Part shown: positions 36,403-45,662 of the stretch, in pieces
Layout of the letters: every line of letters starts with the position of its first letter
How positions within the stretch are numbered: position 1 is the stretch's first letter
Assembly (NCBI GenBank): GCA_964587165.1
Contig: CAZPKH010000003.1
Location: 19,057 to 83,056 of the forward strand
Direction: 5' to 3'
Length of the DNA: 64,000 bases
Origin: CAZPKH01 sp964587165
GTDB lineage: Bacteria; Bacteroidota; Bacteroidia; Bacteroidales; Muribaculaceae
Translations under genes and position numbers: made by a program
Notes under the pieces: generated by a model
What the model saw: only the letters and a program-made list of their open reading frames with translations
What the model was told of the DNA's origin: nothing
Databases searched by the model: none

Positions 36403-38094
36403 ATGAAAACAAAATTCATCGCATCGCTGGCTTCGATAGCACTTCTGGCAGCAGCCACATCGTGCTCAGGCAAAATGGGCCAGTTCAAAAGTGAATATTT
36501 CAACACCAACCCCAATCCGCTTGAAGTACGCGGCACTATCGTCCCCGCAGCGGTGACGGCTAACGTTCCTGCAAAGTTCTTCACCAAAAACGCCAAGGTG
36601 ACGGTCACCCCGTATCTTGTATTCGACGGCACGGAGGTTGCTTCGGAGCCGTACTCTTTCCAGGGTGAGAAGGTGCGAGGCAACGATCCGGTGGTGAGCT
36701 ACGAACGCGGAGGCATGTTCACGATACCCGTGAGCTTCGCTTATCAGCCGGAGATGATGCGCAGCCGTCTGGAGCTGGCTTTCAACGTGACACAGGGCAA
36801 CAAGCAGTATGTGCTTCCGCGCGTCGAAGTGGCTACCGGCGTAATTGCCACAGGTGCGCTGGCCGATGTAGCCACGGTCGCCCCGGCACAGTCGGCCGAC
36901 AAATTTCAGCGTGTGATCAACGAAAAATACTCTGCCGACATCCGCTTCCTCATCAATCAGGCCAATGTACGTCCCGGGGAGACTTCGACCGACGCCATGA
37001 AAGAGTTTAACCGCACCGTCCGCGAGGCATCGGCCGACACTTCGCGTGTGATCGAGGAGATCAACATATCATCGTACGCCTCTCCTGAAGGCTCGATGGA
37101 TTTCAACACCCGTCTGGCCATGAACCGCGAGAAAAACACTCAGGCTTATCTCGAAGGTCAGCTCAAGCGCGATAACGTCAAGGAATTCGGCGAGCTCACA
37201 TCACAGTTTACAGCCGAAGACTGGGAAGGTTTCCAGAAACTCGTAAGCCAAAGCGACATTCAGGACAAAGAGCTCATACTCAGCGTACTCTCAATGTACA
37301 AAGACCCCGAAGAGCGTGAGCGCGAGATCCGCAACCTCTCGTCGGTATTCGATCAGCTTGCCGACCAGATTCTGCCTCAGCTGCGCTACTCGCGTCTTAC
37401 CGCATCGATCAACGTTATAGGCAAGAGCGATGCAGAGATAATGAACATGTATCAGACAGCTCCCGAGAAGCTCACCGTCGACGAGCTGCTTTACTGCGCC
37501 ACCCTCACCCCCGACAATGATCTGAAAAAAGAGATCTATGCCACAGCATCACGCATCTACCCCAACGACTACCGCACATTCAACAATCTCGGTGTGACAC
37601 AGTACGTAGATCGCGACTACGCAACAGCTCGCAAGAGCTTTGCCAAAGCGGCATCGCTCGCTCCCAACAGCGGTGAGGTGCAGATGAACAACGGCCTGAT
37701 AGCACTCCTCGACGGCGACAACGCTACGGCCCGTCGCGACTTCGGCGCAGCCGGCGGTGTAAAAGAGCTCGGCGATGCCATGGGTACATACTACCTGCTC
37801 CAGGGCGACATCAACGCCGCCAACAACGCCATGTCGAAATCGTACAGCAACAACGCAGCGTTAGCACAGATACTTGGCAAAGATTACAGCAAAGCTGCCG
37901 ATACACTCGCAGGCATTCAAAACCCTGATGCTACAACCTACTATCTTGCTGCTGTGCTCGGTGCACGCACCAACAACCAGGCAAAAGTGATCGACAACCT
38001 CCGCAAGGCAACCCGACTCGACCAGTCGCTTGCCGACCGTGCACTCGCCGACCTCGAGTTCGCCAACTTCGACATAACCTCAGCCCTCAACTGA
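36403..38094 (+). CDS. OmpA-like/TPR lipoprotein
   Basis: 563 residues with a lipoprotein signal (ALLAAATSCSG; cysteine near residue 22). A beta-rich N-terminal part (about 25-160) is followed by an OmpA-C-like segment in which INISSYASPEGSMDFN and LAMNREKNTQAYLEGQL match the Bacteroidales form of this peptidoglycan-associated fold. TPR-like helices (about 370-540) include ATARKSFAKAASLAPNSGEV. By inference it sits on the outer membrane or cell wall as a scaffold. It starts 53 bases after speA with no clear promoter. Confidence 0.75.
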   Translation: MKTKFIASLASIALLAAATSCSGKMGQFKSEYFNTNPNPLEVRGTIVPAAVTANVPAKFFTKNAKVTVTPYLVFDGTEVASEPYSFQGEKVRGNDPVVSYERGGMFTIPVSFAYQPEMMRSRLELAFNVTQGNKQYVLPRVEVATGVIATGALADVATVAPAQSADKFQRVINEKYSADIRFLINQANVRPGETSTDAMKEFNRTVREASADTSRVIEEINISSYASPEGSMDFNTRLAMNREKNTQAYLEGQLKRDNVKEFGELTSQFTAEDWEGFQKLVSQSDIQDKELILSVLSMYKDPEEREREIRNLSSVFDQLADQILPQLRYSRLTASINVIGKSDAEIMNMYQTAPEKLTVDELLYCATLTPDNDLKKEIYATASRIYPNDYRTFNNLGVTQYVDRDYATARKSFAKAASLAPNSGEVQMNNGLIALLDGDNATARRDFGAAGGVKELGDAMGTYYLLQGDINAANNAMSKSYSNNAALAQILGKDYSKAADTLAGIQNPDATTYYLAAVLGARTNNQAKVIDNLRKATRLDQSLADRALADLEFANFDITSALN

Positions 38095-38221
38095 TCCTGC
38101 CCCACTCTATCATATCGACCGGTCGAAGCTCCCGCAGCCTCGGCCGGTCGCTGCATATTAAGAGCCGTATTTCATGTGATTAGCATGTCGGGGGCTACAT
38201 ATTCAAAAGTTTTGTGGAGAA

Positions 38222-38255
38222 TTTGCGATCGGTTCAGAAATTATTTTTAAATTTG
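38222..38255 (+). promoter_or_regulatory. Promoter of the nucleoside permease gene
   Basis: TAAATTTG (38248-38255) is a full -7 match. TTTG (38222-38225) lies 22 bases upstream, slightly long. The 195-base gap before the permease gene otherwise holds a 10-base GC-rich hairpin with no T-run (about 38125-38155). Confidence 0.55.
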
Positions 38256-38289
38256 TGGGATTGAATACAAAACCAAAATATTCGACACC

Positions 38290-39609
38290 ATGAATCAGAT
38301 AAAGACGCGGCTCGCAGCCCTCAACTTCCTCGAATTTGCCGTATGGGGCGCATACCTCACATCGCTTGGCAGCTATCTGGCAAACATCGGCATGGCCACT
38401 CAGATAGCATGGTTCTACGCAGTACAGGGGTTTGTGTCGATCTTTATGCCGGCACTTGTCGGGATAGTGGCCGACCGCTGGATTCCGGCGCAGAAGATGC
38501 TCGCCCTTTGTCAGGTGATTGCCGGAGCGTTCATGTGCGCAGCCGCTCTCTATGCCCAGACTGCCGACGTGGTGCAATTCGCGCCGCTCTTCTCTCTGTA
38601 CACGGTGTCGGTAGCTTTCTTCATGCCGACTATCGGACTCTGCAACTCTGTGAACTACAGTGTGCTCAACCGCGCAAACCTTGATCCTGTGACCCATTTC
38701 CCGCCTATCCGTACCCTCGGCACTGTCGGGTTTATCATCTCGATGCTCTTTGTCAACTTCACAGGCTATCAGAACACATACGCTCAGCTCTACACTTCAG
38801 GCCTGCTCAGCTTTGTGCTTGCTTTCTTCGCTCTCTCGGCTATACCGAACTGTCCTATCGCCCGTAAAACCGGCAAAGTCAAAGTATCCGAGGCATTGGG
38901 ACTTAATGCCTTCAAACTGTTTGCCGACAAACGTATGGCTACCTTTTTCGTATTCTCAATGCTTCTCGGTGTTGCGCTGCAGGTGACCAACGGCTTTGCA
39001 AATCCTTTCATACAGAGCTTCGGAAATATACCCGAGTTTGCCGGTACATGGGGTGTGCATAACGCCAATGCGCTGATCTCATTGTCGCAGATCTCAGAGA
39101 CGCTGTGTATTCTGCTCATACCCTTCTTCCTCAAGCGCTTCGGCATAAAGATCGTGATGCTCATGGCTATGCTGGCATGGGTGCTCCGATTCGGATTCTT
39201 CGGTCTGGGAAACCCCGGCGAGGGCGTATGGCTCTTTATCCTGTCGATGATTGTCTACGGTATAGCATTCGACTTTTTCAATGTATCAGGCTCACTGTTT
39301 GTCGATCAGCAGACCGATTCATCAATACGTTCTTCGGCACAAGGTTTGTTCATGCTGATGACAAACGGCATAGGTGCCTCGGTCGGCACGCTGGTGGCAC
39401 AGCGCGTGATCAACTACTACGTATATTCTCAGCCCGAGGGGTTGGCTCAGGCCCAAGGGTGGAGCACCTCTTGGTTTATCTTCGCCGGGTATGCCCTTGT
39501 GGTAGCAATCCTCTTTGCGATACTCTTCAGATACAAGCATACCGCCGGGGCCACCAAGATGCAGATCAAAGCAGCTGAAGCTCAGGCAGCTGGCGATCCC
39601 GAGATTTAA
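38290..39609 (+). CDS. Nucleoside:H+ symporter of the NupG family
   Basis: 439-residue major-facilitator transporter with about twelve helices. The N-terminus (RLAALNFLEFAVWGAYLTSLG) and GIVADRWIPAQKMLA are typical of the nucleoside-permease branch (E. coli NupG, 418 residues). It imports nucleosides with protons through the inner membrane. It is preceded by its own promoter and followed 23 bases later by rsmE. Confidence 0.88.
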   Translation: MNQIKTRLAALNFLEFAVWGAYLTSLGSYLANIGMATQIAWFYAVQGFVSIFMPALVGIVADRWIPAQKMLALCQVIAGAFMCAAALYAQTADVVQFAPLFSLYTVSVAFFMPTIGLCNSVNYSVLNRANLDPVTHFPPIRTLGTVGFIISMLFVNFTGYQNTYAQLYTSGLLSFVLAFFALSAIPNCPIARKTGKVKVSEALGLNAFKLFADKRMATFFVFSMLLGVALQVTNGFANPFIQSFGNIPEFAGTWGVHNANALISLSQISETLCILLIPFFLKRFGIKIVMLMAMLAWVLRFGFFGLGNPGEGVWLFILSMIVYGIAFDFFNVSGSLFVDQQTDSSIRSSAQGLFMLMTNGIGASVGTLVAQRVINYYVYSQPEGLAQAQGWSTSWFIFAGYALVVAILFAILFRYKHTAGATKMQIKAAEAQAAGDPEI

Positions 39610-39632
39610 CTCTATAACTTTCAGATACACCT

Positions 39633-40358
39633 ATGATCCAGTTTTATGCTCCCGACATAGCCTCGACGCTCACCCTGCCTCAGGATGACTCGTCGCACTG
39701 TGTGCGTGTGCTCCGGGCGAAGCCCGGCGACACGGTATGGGTGGTCGACGGGCGTGGCACCCGCTACGAGTGCCGTCTCACCACGACCGATCCAAGGGCA
39801 GCAAAAGTTGAGATCGTCGGGCAGGAGAGTATTCCGAATGTATGGGGAGCCGATATTACCGTGGCAGTCGCGCCTACTAAAAATGCCGACCGCATAGAGT
39901 GGCTCGTGGAGAAACTTGTGGAGATGGGCGTCGACAGGATTATACCGCTGCTCTGCGACCACTCCGAGCGCAAAGTGCTCAAATCAGAGCGTCTGGAACG
40001 CATAGCAGTGTCGGCAATGAAGCAATCACTCAAAGCTACCCTGCCGATCATCGAGCCTCTCACTCCTTTTGCCGAAGCCCTGCGTATCATCGAGAGCGCA
40101 ACTGATAGGCGAGCACGCTTCATAGCTCACTGCGAGCACGACAAGCCCCGCACACTGCTGGCTACTGAAGTAGCTCCTGATCTTCCTACAGCAATAATGA
40201 TAGGCCCCGAAGGCGATTTCTCCCCTCGCGAGATAGAGGCCGCTCTCGCTGCCGGCTTCAAGCCTGTGAGCCTCGGAGAGTGCCGCCTGCGCACCGAGAC
40301 CGCTGCAATGGCTGCGGCACAGACAGTACACACCATCCGACAATTACACTTATCGTGA
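39633..40358 (+). CDS. rsmE: 16S rRNA m3U1498 methyltransferase
   Basis: 241-residue SPOUT-fold methyltransferase that methylates U1498 of 16S rRNA. The knot region is intact: AIMIGPEGDFSPREIEAA, and SLGECRLRTETAAMAA. The N-terminal PUA-like domain holds DSSHCVRVLRAKPGD. Its stop overlaps the GTG start of kdsA. Confidence 0.94.
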   Translation: MIQFYAPDIASTLTLPQDDSSHCVRVLRAKPGDTVWVVDGRGTRYECRLTTTDPRAAKVEIVGQESIPNVWGADITVAVAPTKNADRIEWLVEKLVEMGVDRIIPLLCDHSERKVLKSERLERIAVSAMKQSLKATLPIIEPLTPFAEALRIIESATDRRARFIAHCEHDKPRTLLATEVAPDLPTAIMIGPEGDFSPREIEAALAAGFKPVSLGECRLRTETAAMAAAQTVHTIRQLHLS

Positions 40359-41182
40359 CACCTACATATACTACCCTCAGACAATTTGCCGCACAGTCCG
40401 ACATGTTTTTTCTCATGGCCGGCCCGTGTGTGGTGGAAGGCGAAAAGATGTGCCTTGAGATAGCCGAACGGATTATCGAGGTGACATCGCGCCTCAACAT
40501 ACCGTATATTTTCAAAGCGTCCTACCGTAAGGCCAACCGCTCGCGGCTCGACTCATTTACCGGAATAGGCGACCACGATGCTCTCGGCATACTCCGCAAA
40601 GTGCGCGAGACATTCGGTGTGCCCGTAGTCACCGATATTCATACCCCCGCTGAAGCACCAATGGCAGCCGAGTATGTCGACATACTCCAGATACCGGCAT
40701 TCCTGTGCCGCCAGACCGACCTTCTTGTGGCCGCCGCTCGCACCGGACGCACTGTCAACATAAAGAAAGGCCAGTTTCTGTCGCCTGATGCCATGCGCCA
40801 CGCAGTTGGGAAAGTGCGCGATGCCGGCTGCGACGATGTGGCGCTCACCGAGCGTGGCACTACGTTCGGCTACCAGGATCTGATAGTCGACTATCGAGGC
40901 ATCCCGACCATGCAAGCCAACGGCTGCCCGGTGATACTCGATTGCACTCATTCGCTTCAGCAGCCTAACCAAAGTGCAGGTGTGACCGGCGGTCGCCCCG
41001 AGTGTATCGAGGATATAGCACGCGCCGGCATAGCAGTAGGTGTCGACGGCATTTTCATCGAGACACATCCGATACCCGCAACAGCCAAAAGCGACGGTGC
41101 CAATATGCTCGCCCTCGACCATCTCCCCGCATTAATGGAGCACCTGTGCATCCTTCGCGCGGCCGTAAACGCTATAAAATAG
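40355..41182 (+). CDS. kdsA: 3-deoxy-8-phosphooctulonate synthase, metal-dependent type
   Basis: 275-residue enzyme that joins phosphoenolpyruvate and arabinose 5-phosphate to make KDO 8-phosphate for lipopolysaccharide. KASYRKANRSRLDSF and the QTDLL stretch are family signatures. The cysteine in MAGPCVVE (residue 25), where E. coli KdsA has asparagine, marks the metal-dependent class. I chose the GTG at 40355, which overlaps the rsmE stop (GTGA) and gives a normal length. The upstream in-frame extension lies inside rsmE, and the ATG at 40403 would shorten the first strand. Confidence 0.93.
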   Translation: MTPTYTTLRQFAAQSDMFFLMAGPCVVEGEKMCLEIAERIIEVTSRLNIPYIFKASYRKANRSRLDSFTGIGDHDALGILRKVRETFGVPVVTDIHTPAEAPMAAEYVDILQIPAFLCRQTDLLVAAARTGRTVNIKKGQFLSPDAMRHAVGKVRDAGCDDVALTERGTTFGYQDLIVDYRGIPTMQANGCPVILDCTHSLQQPNQSAGVTGGRPECIEDIARAGIAVGVDGIFIETHPIPATAKSDGANMLALDHLPALMEHLCILRAAVNAIK

Positions 41183-41247
41183 ATCGACTCATCTGCTCGG
41201 CATGAAGCCGAGATTCCCATATTCCTAAAAAATAATATCCGCAAAAT

Positions 41248-42864
41248 ATGCTCAAAACACTCCGCAAAATCGTTCTCCCCGCAGTCATTCTCTTTGGCGC
41301 GCCTGTCGTATCCGGCCAACAGCCGGCGTCGATGGACAACCCCATCACAAAAGCCGTGATGGACTCTTACGCAAAGATGCTTGCCGACGATCCTAACGAC
41401 TATCTGGTGCTTTTCCGTCGCGCCAACGAGTACTATAACCACAATATGTACGCCGATGCGCTGAACGATGTGAACAAAGCCATTGAATTTACCCCCACCA
41501 AGGAGAAAGACATCCGCTTCCAGTGCTACTCTCTACGCGCCTCGATTTACGAGCGAAAGAAAATGTTTGCACAGGCCATAAACGACTACAACAGTGCGTT
41601 GGCTCTTAACCCGGACTCTTACCCTATCACATATCAGAAAGCCAACACTGAGTTTGAGATGGGCAACTATACGGGTGCGAAGGCAACATACGAGCGACTT
41701 CAGCGACTCAATCCGCGCTCTCAGGAAGCTATGTTCGGTTTGGCAGCTGTAGCCGTCAAAAGTGGAAATACCGCACAGGCTTCCAAACTCCTTGACGAAG
41801 CAGTGGCGCTTACTCCTCAGAATCCGGACGCTTACATAAACCGCGCCGCCGTGTTCCGCATGATGGGCAACAATCAGGCTGCCGTCGACGATTATATCAT
41901 GGCATTGTCGCTCTCTGACGGCTCAAACCTCGGCCGCCCGCTCAATGCTTTGGTCAAGATGTCGGATACAAACTACAACGATGTGGTCAACTCCCTCTCC
42001 TCTGCCATACAGCGCGCTCCCCGCCAAGGCATATTCTACTATCTGCGCGGCATGATAGCCCAGAACCATTTCAGATATACATCCGCTATCACTGATTTTG
42101 AGTATATTAACACCAACTATCTGCTCGACTATCCCCCAATCTACCGTCAGCTTGCAGAATGCTACTATGCCCTGTGCGAATTTGACAAAGCTCTCGAAAG
42201 CATCGATACAGCTATAGGCTCGACCGCCGACAATATCGACTCGTATGTAGTGAAGTCGGACATCAAACGTGCTCAGAAGTCTTACAATCAGGCCATCACT
42301 GCTGCCGACCGTGCCCTCAGTAAAGAATCGGATTACGCTCCGGCACTTTTGGCAAAAGGTCTGGCACAGCTCGACGGCAAATTTACTGTCGAGGGATCAA
42401 ACTCGGTCGGAGCGGCAGTAGCAGCCGAGCCTCTGGAACCCTACTACGCCATGGTGCGAGCATGGTCGCTCCGCGAATATCTCAATAATACCGCGCAGGC
42501 CGACAGCTACTGCACCGATGTGCTGAAAATGACACGCTACGACGAAACCGATGTGCGCTCTTTCCGTGGCTTTGCTTTTGCACAGCTCGGCCGAAATGAA
42601 GATGCTATCGCATGGATCAACAGTGTGATCGACGCAAATACGGATCTCACCGACGGCGAGATACAGTATTACGCCGCTTGTCTTTACGCTCAGTTGGGCG
42701 ACATTGAGAAGGGTCTTGCATACACTCAGCAGGCACTCGACAAAGGTTATGCCAACCTGTACAACTGGAAAGAGTGTTCCGACGCAGGAATCAACGTTGC
42801 GCCCCTGCGCAAAGATCCGCGCTTCGACGCAATGCTCACAGCCCACAGCTTCCTTTTCAAATAA
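41248..42864 (+). CDS. Secreted TPR protein
   Basis: 538 residues with a signal peptide (VLPAVILFGAPVVSGQQ) and about ten tetratricopeptide repeats covering nearly the whole protein, such as ADALNDVNKAIEFTP and AINDYNSALALNPDSY. A periplasmic scaffold role is inferred. It is the first of six closely spaced genes ending with the radical SAM gene at 47586. A small hairpin CTCGGC/GCCGAG (about 41197-41213) lies in front of it. Confidence 0.85.
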   Translation: MLKTLRKIVLPAVILFGAPVVSGQQPASMDNPITKAVMDSYAKMLADDPNDYLVLFRRANEYYNHNMYADALNDVNKAIEFTPTKEKDIRFQCYSLRASIYERKKMFAQAINDYNSALALNPDSYPITYQKANTEFEMGNYTGAKATYERLQRLNPRSQEAMFGLAAVAVKSGNTAQASKLLDEAVALTPQNPDAYINRAAVFRMMGNNQAAVDDYIMALSLSDGSNLGRPLNALVKMSDTNYNDVVNSLSSAIQRAPRQGIFYYLRGMIAQNHFRYTSAITDFEYINTNYLLDYPPIYRQLAECYYALCEFDKALESIDTAIGSTADNIDSYVVKSDIKRAQKSYNQAITAADRALSKESDYAPALLAKGLAQLDGKFTVEGSNSVGAAVAAEPLEPYYAMVRAWSLREYLNNTAQADSYCTDVLKMTRYDETDVRSFRGFAFAQLGRNEDAIAWINSVIDANTDLTDGEIQYYAACLYAQLGDIEKGLAYTQQALDKGYANLYNWKECSDAGINVAPLRKDPRFDAMLTAHSFLFK

Positions 42865-42894
42865 TTATCCCCTCAGCATAATACTCCCTCATCT

Positions 42895-44205
42895 TTGAAA
42901 AATATCCTCTGCTCACTTGCCTTGGCGGCAACTGCGCTCACAGCATCGGCCGTCCTCTCATTCTCAGGGCTCCCAATGCCTGAGCTTACTGTCGCACCTG
43001 ACCCTCAGTCAGGACTCAACGATCTGTATGTGCTCTACCAGACAGTCGGGGTTCAGGCCGAATATACGGCATCGACCTCCACCGCGCCGGTGAAATGGTA
43101 CAGATACAGCCAGCTCGGAGGTGGTTATGCCGAAGAGATACAGGGGATTGTGCACGCCGGCAACAAATGGACCCTGCCGCGCCTTGAGGGTGATATGGGG
43201 TACATCATCGAGGAGGGATCAAGCCGATATTATTGCTGGGTGGCCGACTATTCAGCTCACCCTTACAATGTTTCGGCTCTCGCCGAGGGTCCCGAGAGCG
43301 ATTGCGACCGCATCAGCCTGATCCCGTCAGGTAAGGCCGACGAGATGGTATATTATTCTATAAACGGTCGTCGTATGACCATCGACAGAGGTATCCGGCT
43401 GATCTACGACACGCAGAAATACGATGCCGACAGAGCTGAATATACCACCGAGACTACCGAGACAACCTTCGCCTACCTCACCCCCACCCTGCACGCCGAC
43501 GCACCGCTGTGTGCCACTCAGTTCCGTCTTGTAGGCGATAGATTCCTCCAATCATGGGGTATGGCCATGACCACCATTTCGCCCGAAGTGCAGCCTACAG
43601 CTGTGAGATGCGAGACCACAGCCGAAGTGACATCTCAGTCGGCCGACAACGAGCAGACTGTGGCCGGCAGCGAAGGCGGAGCTCTTGGCGGATCGGCACC
43701 CGTGACTGTCGATTTCCATGCAGCCGTCACCGACGCCGCCATATTCCGTGAATGGCAGTTCTCCAGATATGAAGATTTCAGTGTGATAGATCTGCGGTAC
43801 AACCAGCTCGACATAAGCCAGACATTCCTCGACCAAGGCTCAACCTACGTGCGATTCATGGCCGCTAACGATACCGGCGACTGCTCGTATGCCGGCCCGA
43901 CATATACCGTCTTTATCGGCGATTCGGCTCTCGAGATACCCAACGCATTCTCGCCCGACGCCTCCGAAGGGGTGAACGACATTTGGAAAGTGAGCTATAA
44001 ATCGTTGATTGAGTTTGAGTGCCATATTTTCAACCGCTACGGCACCAAGATGAAATCTTTCACTGATCCGGCTGACGGCTGGGACGGTAAATACAACGGC
44101 AAATATGTACCGGCAGGCGTATACTATTATGTAATAAAAGCCAAAGGTGCCGACGGCCAGGTATATAACCGTAGCGGCGACATCAACATCATAAAATACA
44201 AATGA
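42895..44205 (+). CDS. Secreted protein with type B T9SS sorting domain
   Basis: 436 residues. The start is a TTG at 42895; no in-frame ATG or GTG is available before the signal peptide (ILCSLALAATALTASAV). The middle part looks like Ig/adhesin-type beta domains and is not a named family. The last 90 residues are a gliding-motility-associated (CHU_C, type B) sorting domain: IPNAFSPDASEGVNDIW, IFNRYGTKM, WDGKYNGKYVPAGVYYYVI. It would be exported by the Sec and type IX systems to the surface. Its stop overlaps the next gene (ATGA). Confidence 0.82.
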   Translation: MKNILCSLALAATALTASAVLSFSGLPMPELTVAPDPQSGLNDLYVLYQTVGVQAEYTASTSTAPVKWYRYSQLGGGYAEEIQGIVHAGNKWTLPRLEGDMGYIIEEGSSRYYCWVADYSAHPYNVSALAEGPESDCDRISLIPSGKADEMVYYSINGRRMTIDRGIRLIYDTQKYDADRAEYTTETTETTFAYLTPTLHADAPLCATQFRLVGDRFLQSWGMAMTTISPEVQPTAVRCETTAEVTSQSADNEQTVAGSEGGALGGSAPVTVDFHAAVTDAAIFREWQFSRYEDFSVIDLRYNQLDISQTFLDQGSTYVRFMAANDTGDCSYAGPTYTVFIGDSALEIPNAFSPDASEGVNDIWKVSYKSLIEFECHIFNRYGTKMKSFTDPADGWDGKYNGKYVPAGVYYYVIKAKGADGQVYNRSGDINIIKYK

Positions 44206-45167
44206 CACTCTCCCACACACAACCTATGAAACTTAACTTTCTCGTAATACTAATGTTAGCCGCATCAACCGCGGCAACAGCCCGATCGGCCCAAGCTCCC
44301 GAACCCGCAGCTGTGGTCAACCCTACCGTGCCTAAGCAGATGGAGATTTTCGGCGAGAAAGTGGATCTGGACGCCGTATACAACGCCGAGCGACTCGATC
44401 GCGAGCTAACGGCCCTCGCCTACACTCACGGAAATACACTGCTGTGCCTTAAGCGGGCAAACCGCTACTTCCCGATGATGGCACCTATTCTCGAGCGTGG
44501 CGGCGTGCCCCTCGACATGCTCTATCTTGCCTGCACCGAGTCGACACTCAACCCATACGCGCTGTCGCCCGCCAAGGCTGCCGGACTTTGGCAGTTTATG
44601 CCCGAGACGGGGCGTCAATATGGCCTGGAAGTAAACGATTACGTCGACGAGCGGTATCACCCGGTCAAAGCTACCGAAGCTGCTGTAAAATACCTCAAGG
44701 CGGCATACAACAGGTATGGCAACTGGGTGTCGGCAGCGTCATCGTACAACGCCGGAATGGGCCGTATTACAAACGAGCTCGCAGCTCAGCAGGTCGACAC
44801 CTCGCTCGATCTGTGGCTTGTAGAGGAGACTACACGCTATCCGTTTCGAATTATGGCCTACAAACTGATCCTCCAGGAGCCGGGCCGATACGGTTTTGCA
44901 CTGACACCCGACCAGTTATACCAACCGCTCGAATACGATATCGTGGAGGTCGATACCGCTGTGCCCGACTGGGGAGAGTGGGCTCGCAGTCATGGTATCA
45001 CTTACCGCGACCTTCGCGAAGCAAATCCGTGGATACGCAACAAAACACTGCCTAACAAAGACGGCAAGACCTATCAGGTCTATCTGCCGAAGCTCGATAA
45101 AAACCGACGCTCAAAGCTCACTCCCGAAGTGTACGACCGTAATTGGGTAATCCCCGCTTCACGCTGA
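44202..45167 (+). CDS. Membrane-bound lytic transglycosylase, MltD-like
   Basis: 321 residues with a signal peptide and an SLT domain. The catalytic glutamate is in YLACTESTLNPYALS, followed by AAGLWQFMPETGRQYGL and SSYNAGMGRI, all characteristic of MltD-type enzymes that cut glycan strands with formation of 1,6-anhydroMurNAc. A C-terminal region of about 80 residues has a LysM-like ending, not clearly a domain. The ATG at 44202 overlaps the preceding stop; the ATG at 44226 gives a cleaner signal peptide. Confidence 0.88.
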   Translation: MTLSHTQPMKLNFLVILMLAASTAATARSAQAPEPAAVVNPTVPKQMEIFGEKVDLDAVYNAERLDRELTALAYTHGNTLLCLKRANRYFPMMAPILERGGVPLDMLYLACTESTLNPYALSPAKAAGLWQFMPETGRQYGLEVNDYVDERYHPVKATEAAVKYLKAAYNRYGNWVSAASSYNAGMGRITNELAAQQVDTSLDLWLVEETTRYPFRIMAYKLILQEPGRYGFALTPDQLYQPLEYDIVEVDTAVPDWGEWARSHGITYRDLREANPWIRNKTLPNKDGKTYQVYLPKLDKNRRSKLTPEVYDRNWVIPASR

Positions 45168-45170
45168 AAC

Positions 45171-45662
45171 ATGGCCAAGAAACTACAGAAGACCAACGCA
45201 GCGCGCCTGCTTGATCAAGCCCACATACCCTACGAGCTGATACCTTATATCGTGGATCCCGACGATCTTTCGGCCGGGCACATAGCCGAGCAGCTCGGCG
45301 AGGATATAAACCGGGTGTTCAAGACACTTGTGCTCGAAGGTGCGGGCGTAGGGCATTTCGTTTGCGTAGTGCCCGGCAACGCGGAGGTCGACCTTAAAAA
45401 GGCTGCCCGCGCCGCCGGAGCAAAAAAAGCCGACCTCATCCCTATGAAAGAGCTCTTACCCCTCACCGGCTATATCCGCGGGGGGTGCACGGCCATTGGG
45501 ATGAAGAAACCGTTCCCTACATTTATTCACAGCAGCGCCACTGATTATGATAAGATTTATGTGAGCGCCGGCGTGCGCGGACTGCAGTTGCTCCTCTCTC
45601 CCGACGACTACATAAGATATACAGGCGCTACGGTTGCCGACCTCACACACCAAATCCTATGA
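45171..45662 (+). CDS. ybaK: Cys-tRNA(Pro)/Cys-tRNA(Cys) deacylase
   Basis: 163-residue YbaK-domain protein that removes cysteine wrongly loaded on tRNA-Pro. The conserved lysine lies in INRVFKTLVLEG; GNAEVDLKKAARAAGAKK and GGCTAIGMKKPFPTFI match the family. Length is typical. It sits 3 bases after the transglycosylase gene and overlaps aroC (ATGA). Confidence 0.92.
   Translation: MAKKLQKTNAARLLDQAHIPYELIPYIVDPDDLSAGHIAEQLGEDINRVFKTLVLEGAGVGHFVCVVPGNAEVDLKKAARAAGAKKADLIPMKELLPLTGYIRGGCTAIGMKKPFPTFIHSSATDYDKIYVSAGVRGLQLLLSPDDYIRYTGATVADLTHQIL

Noticed and set aside
35339..36412. A 357-codon open frame opposite speA
   Set aside because: It lies entirely antisense to a strongly conserved enzyme. 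Open antisense frames are expected from the codon bias of this genome, and its translation has no recognisable domain.
38125..38155. A hairpin after the OmpA-like/TPR gene as a terminator
   Set aside because: The stem is good but no T-run follows on either strand, so I did not list it as a terminator.
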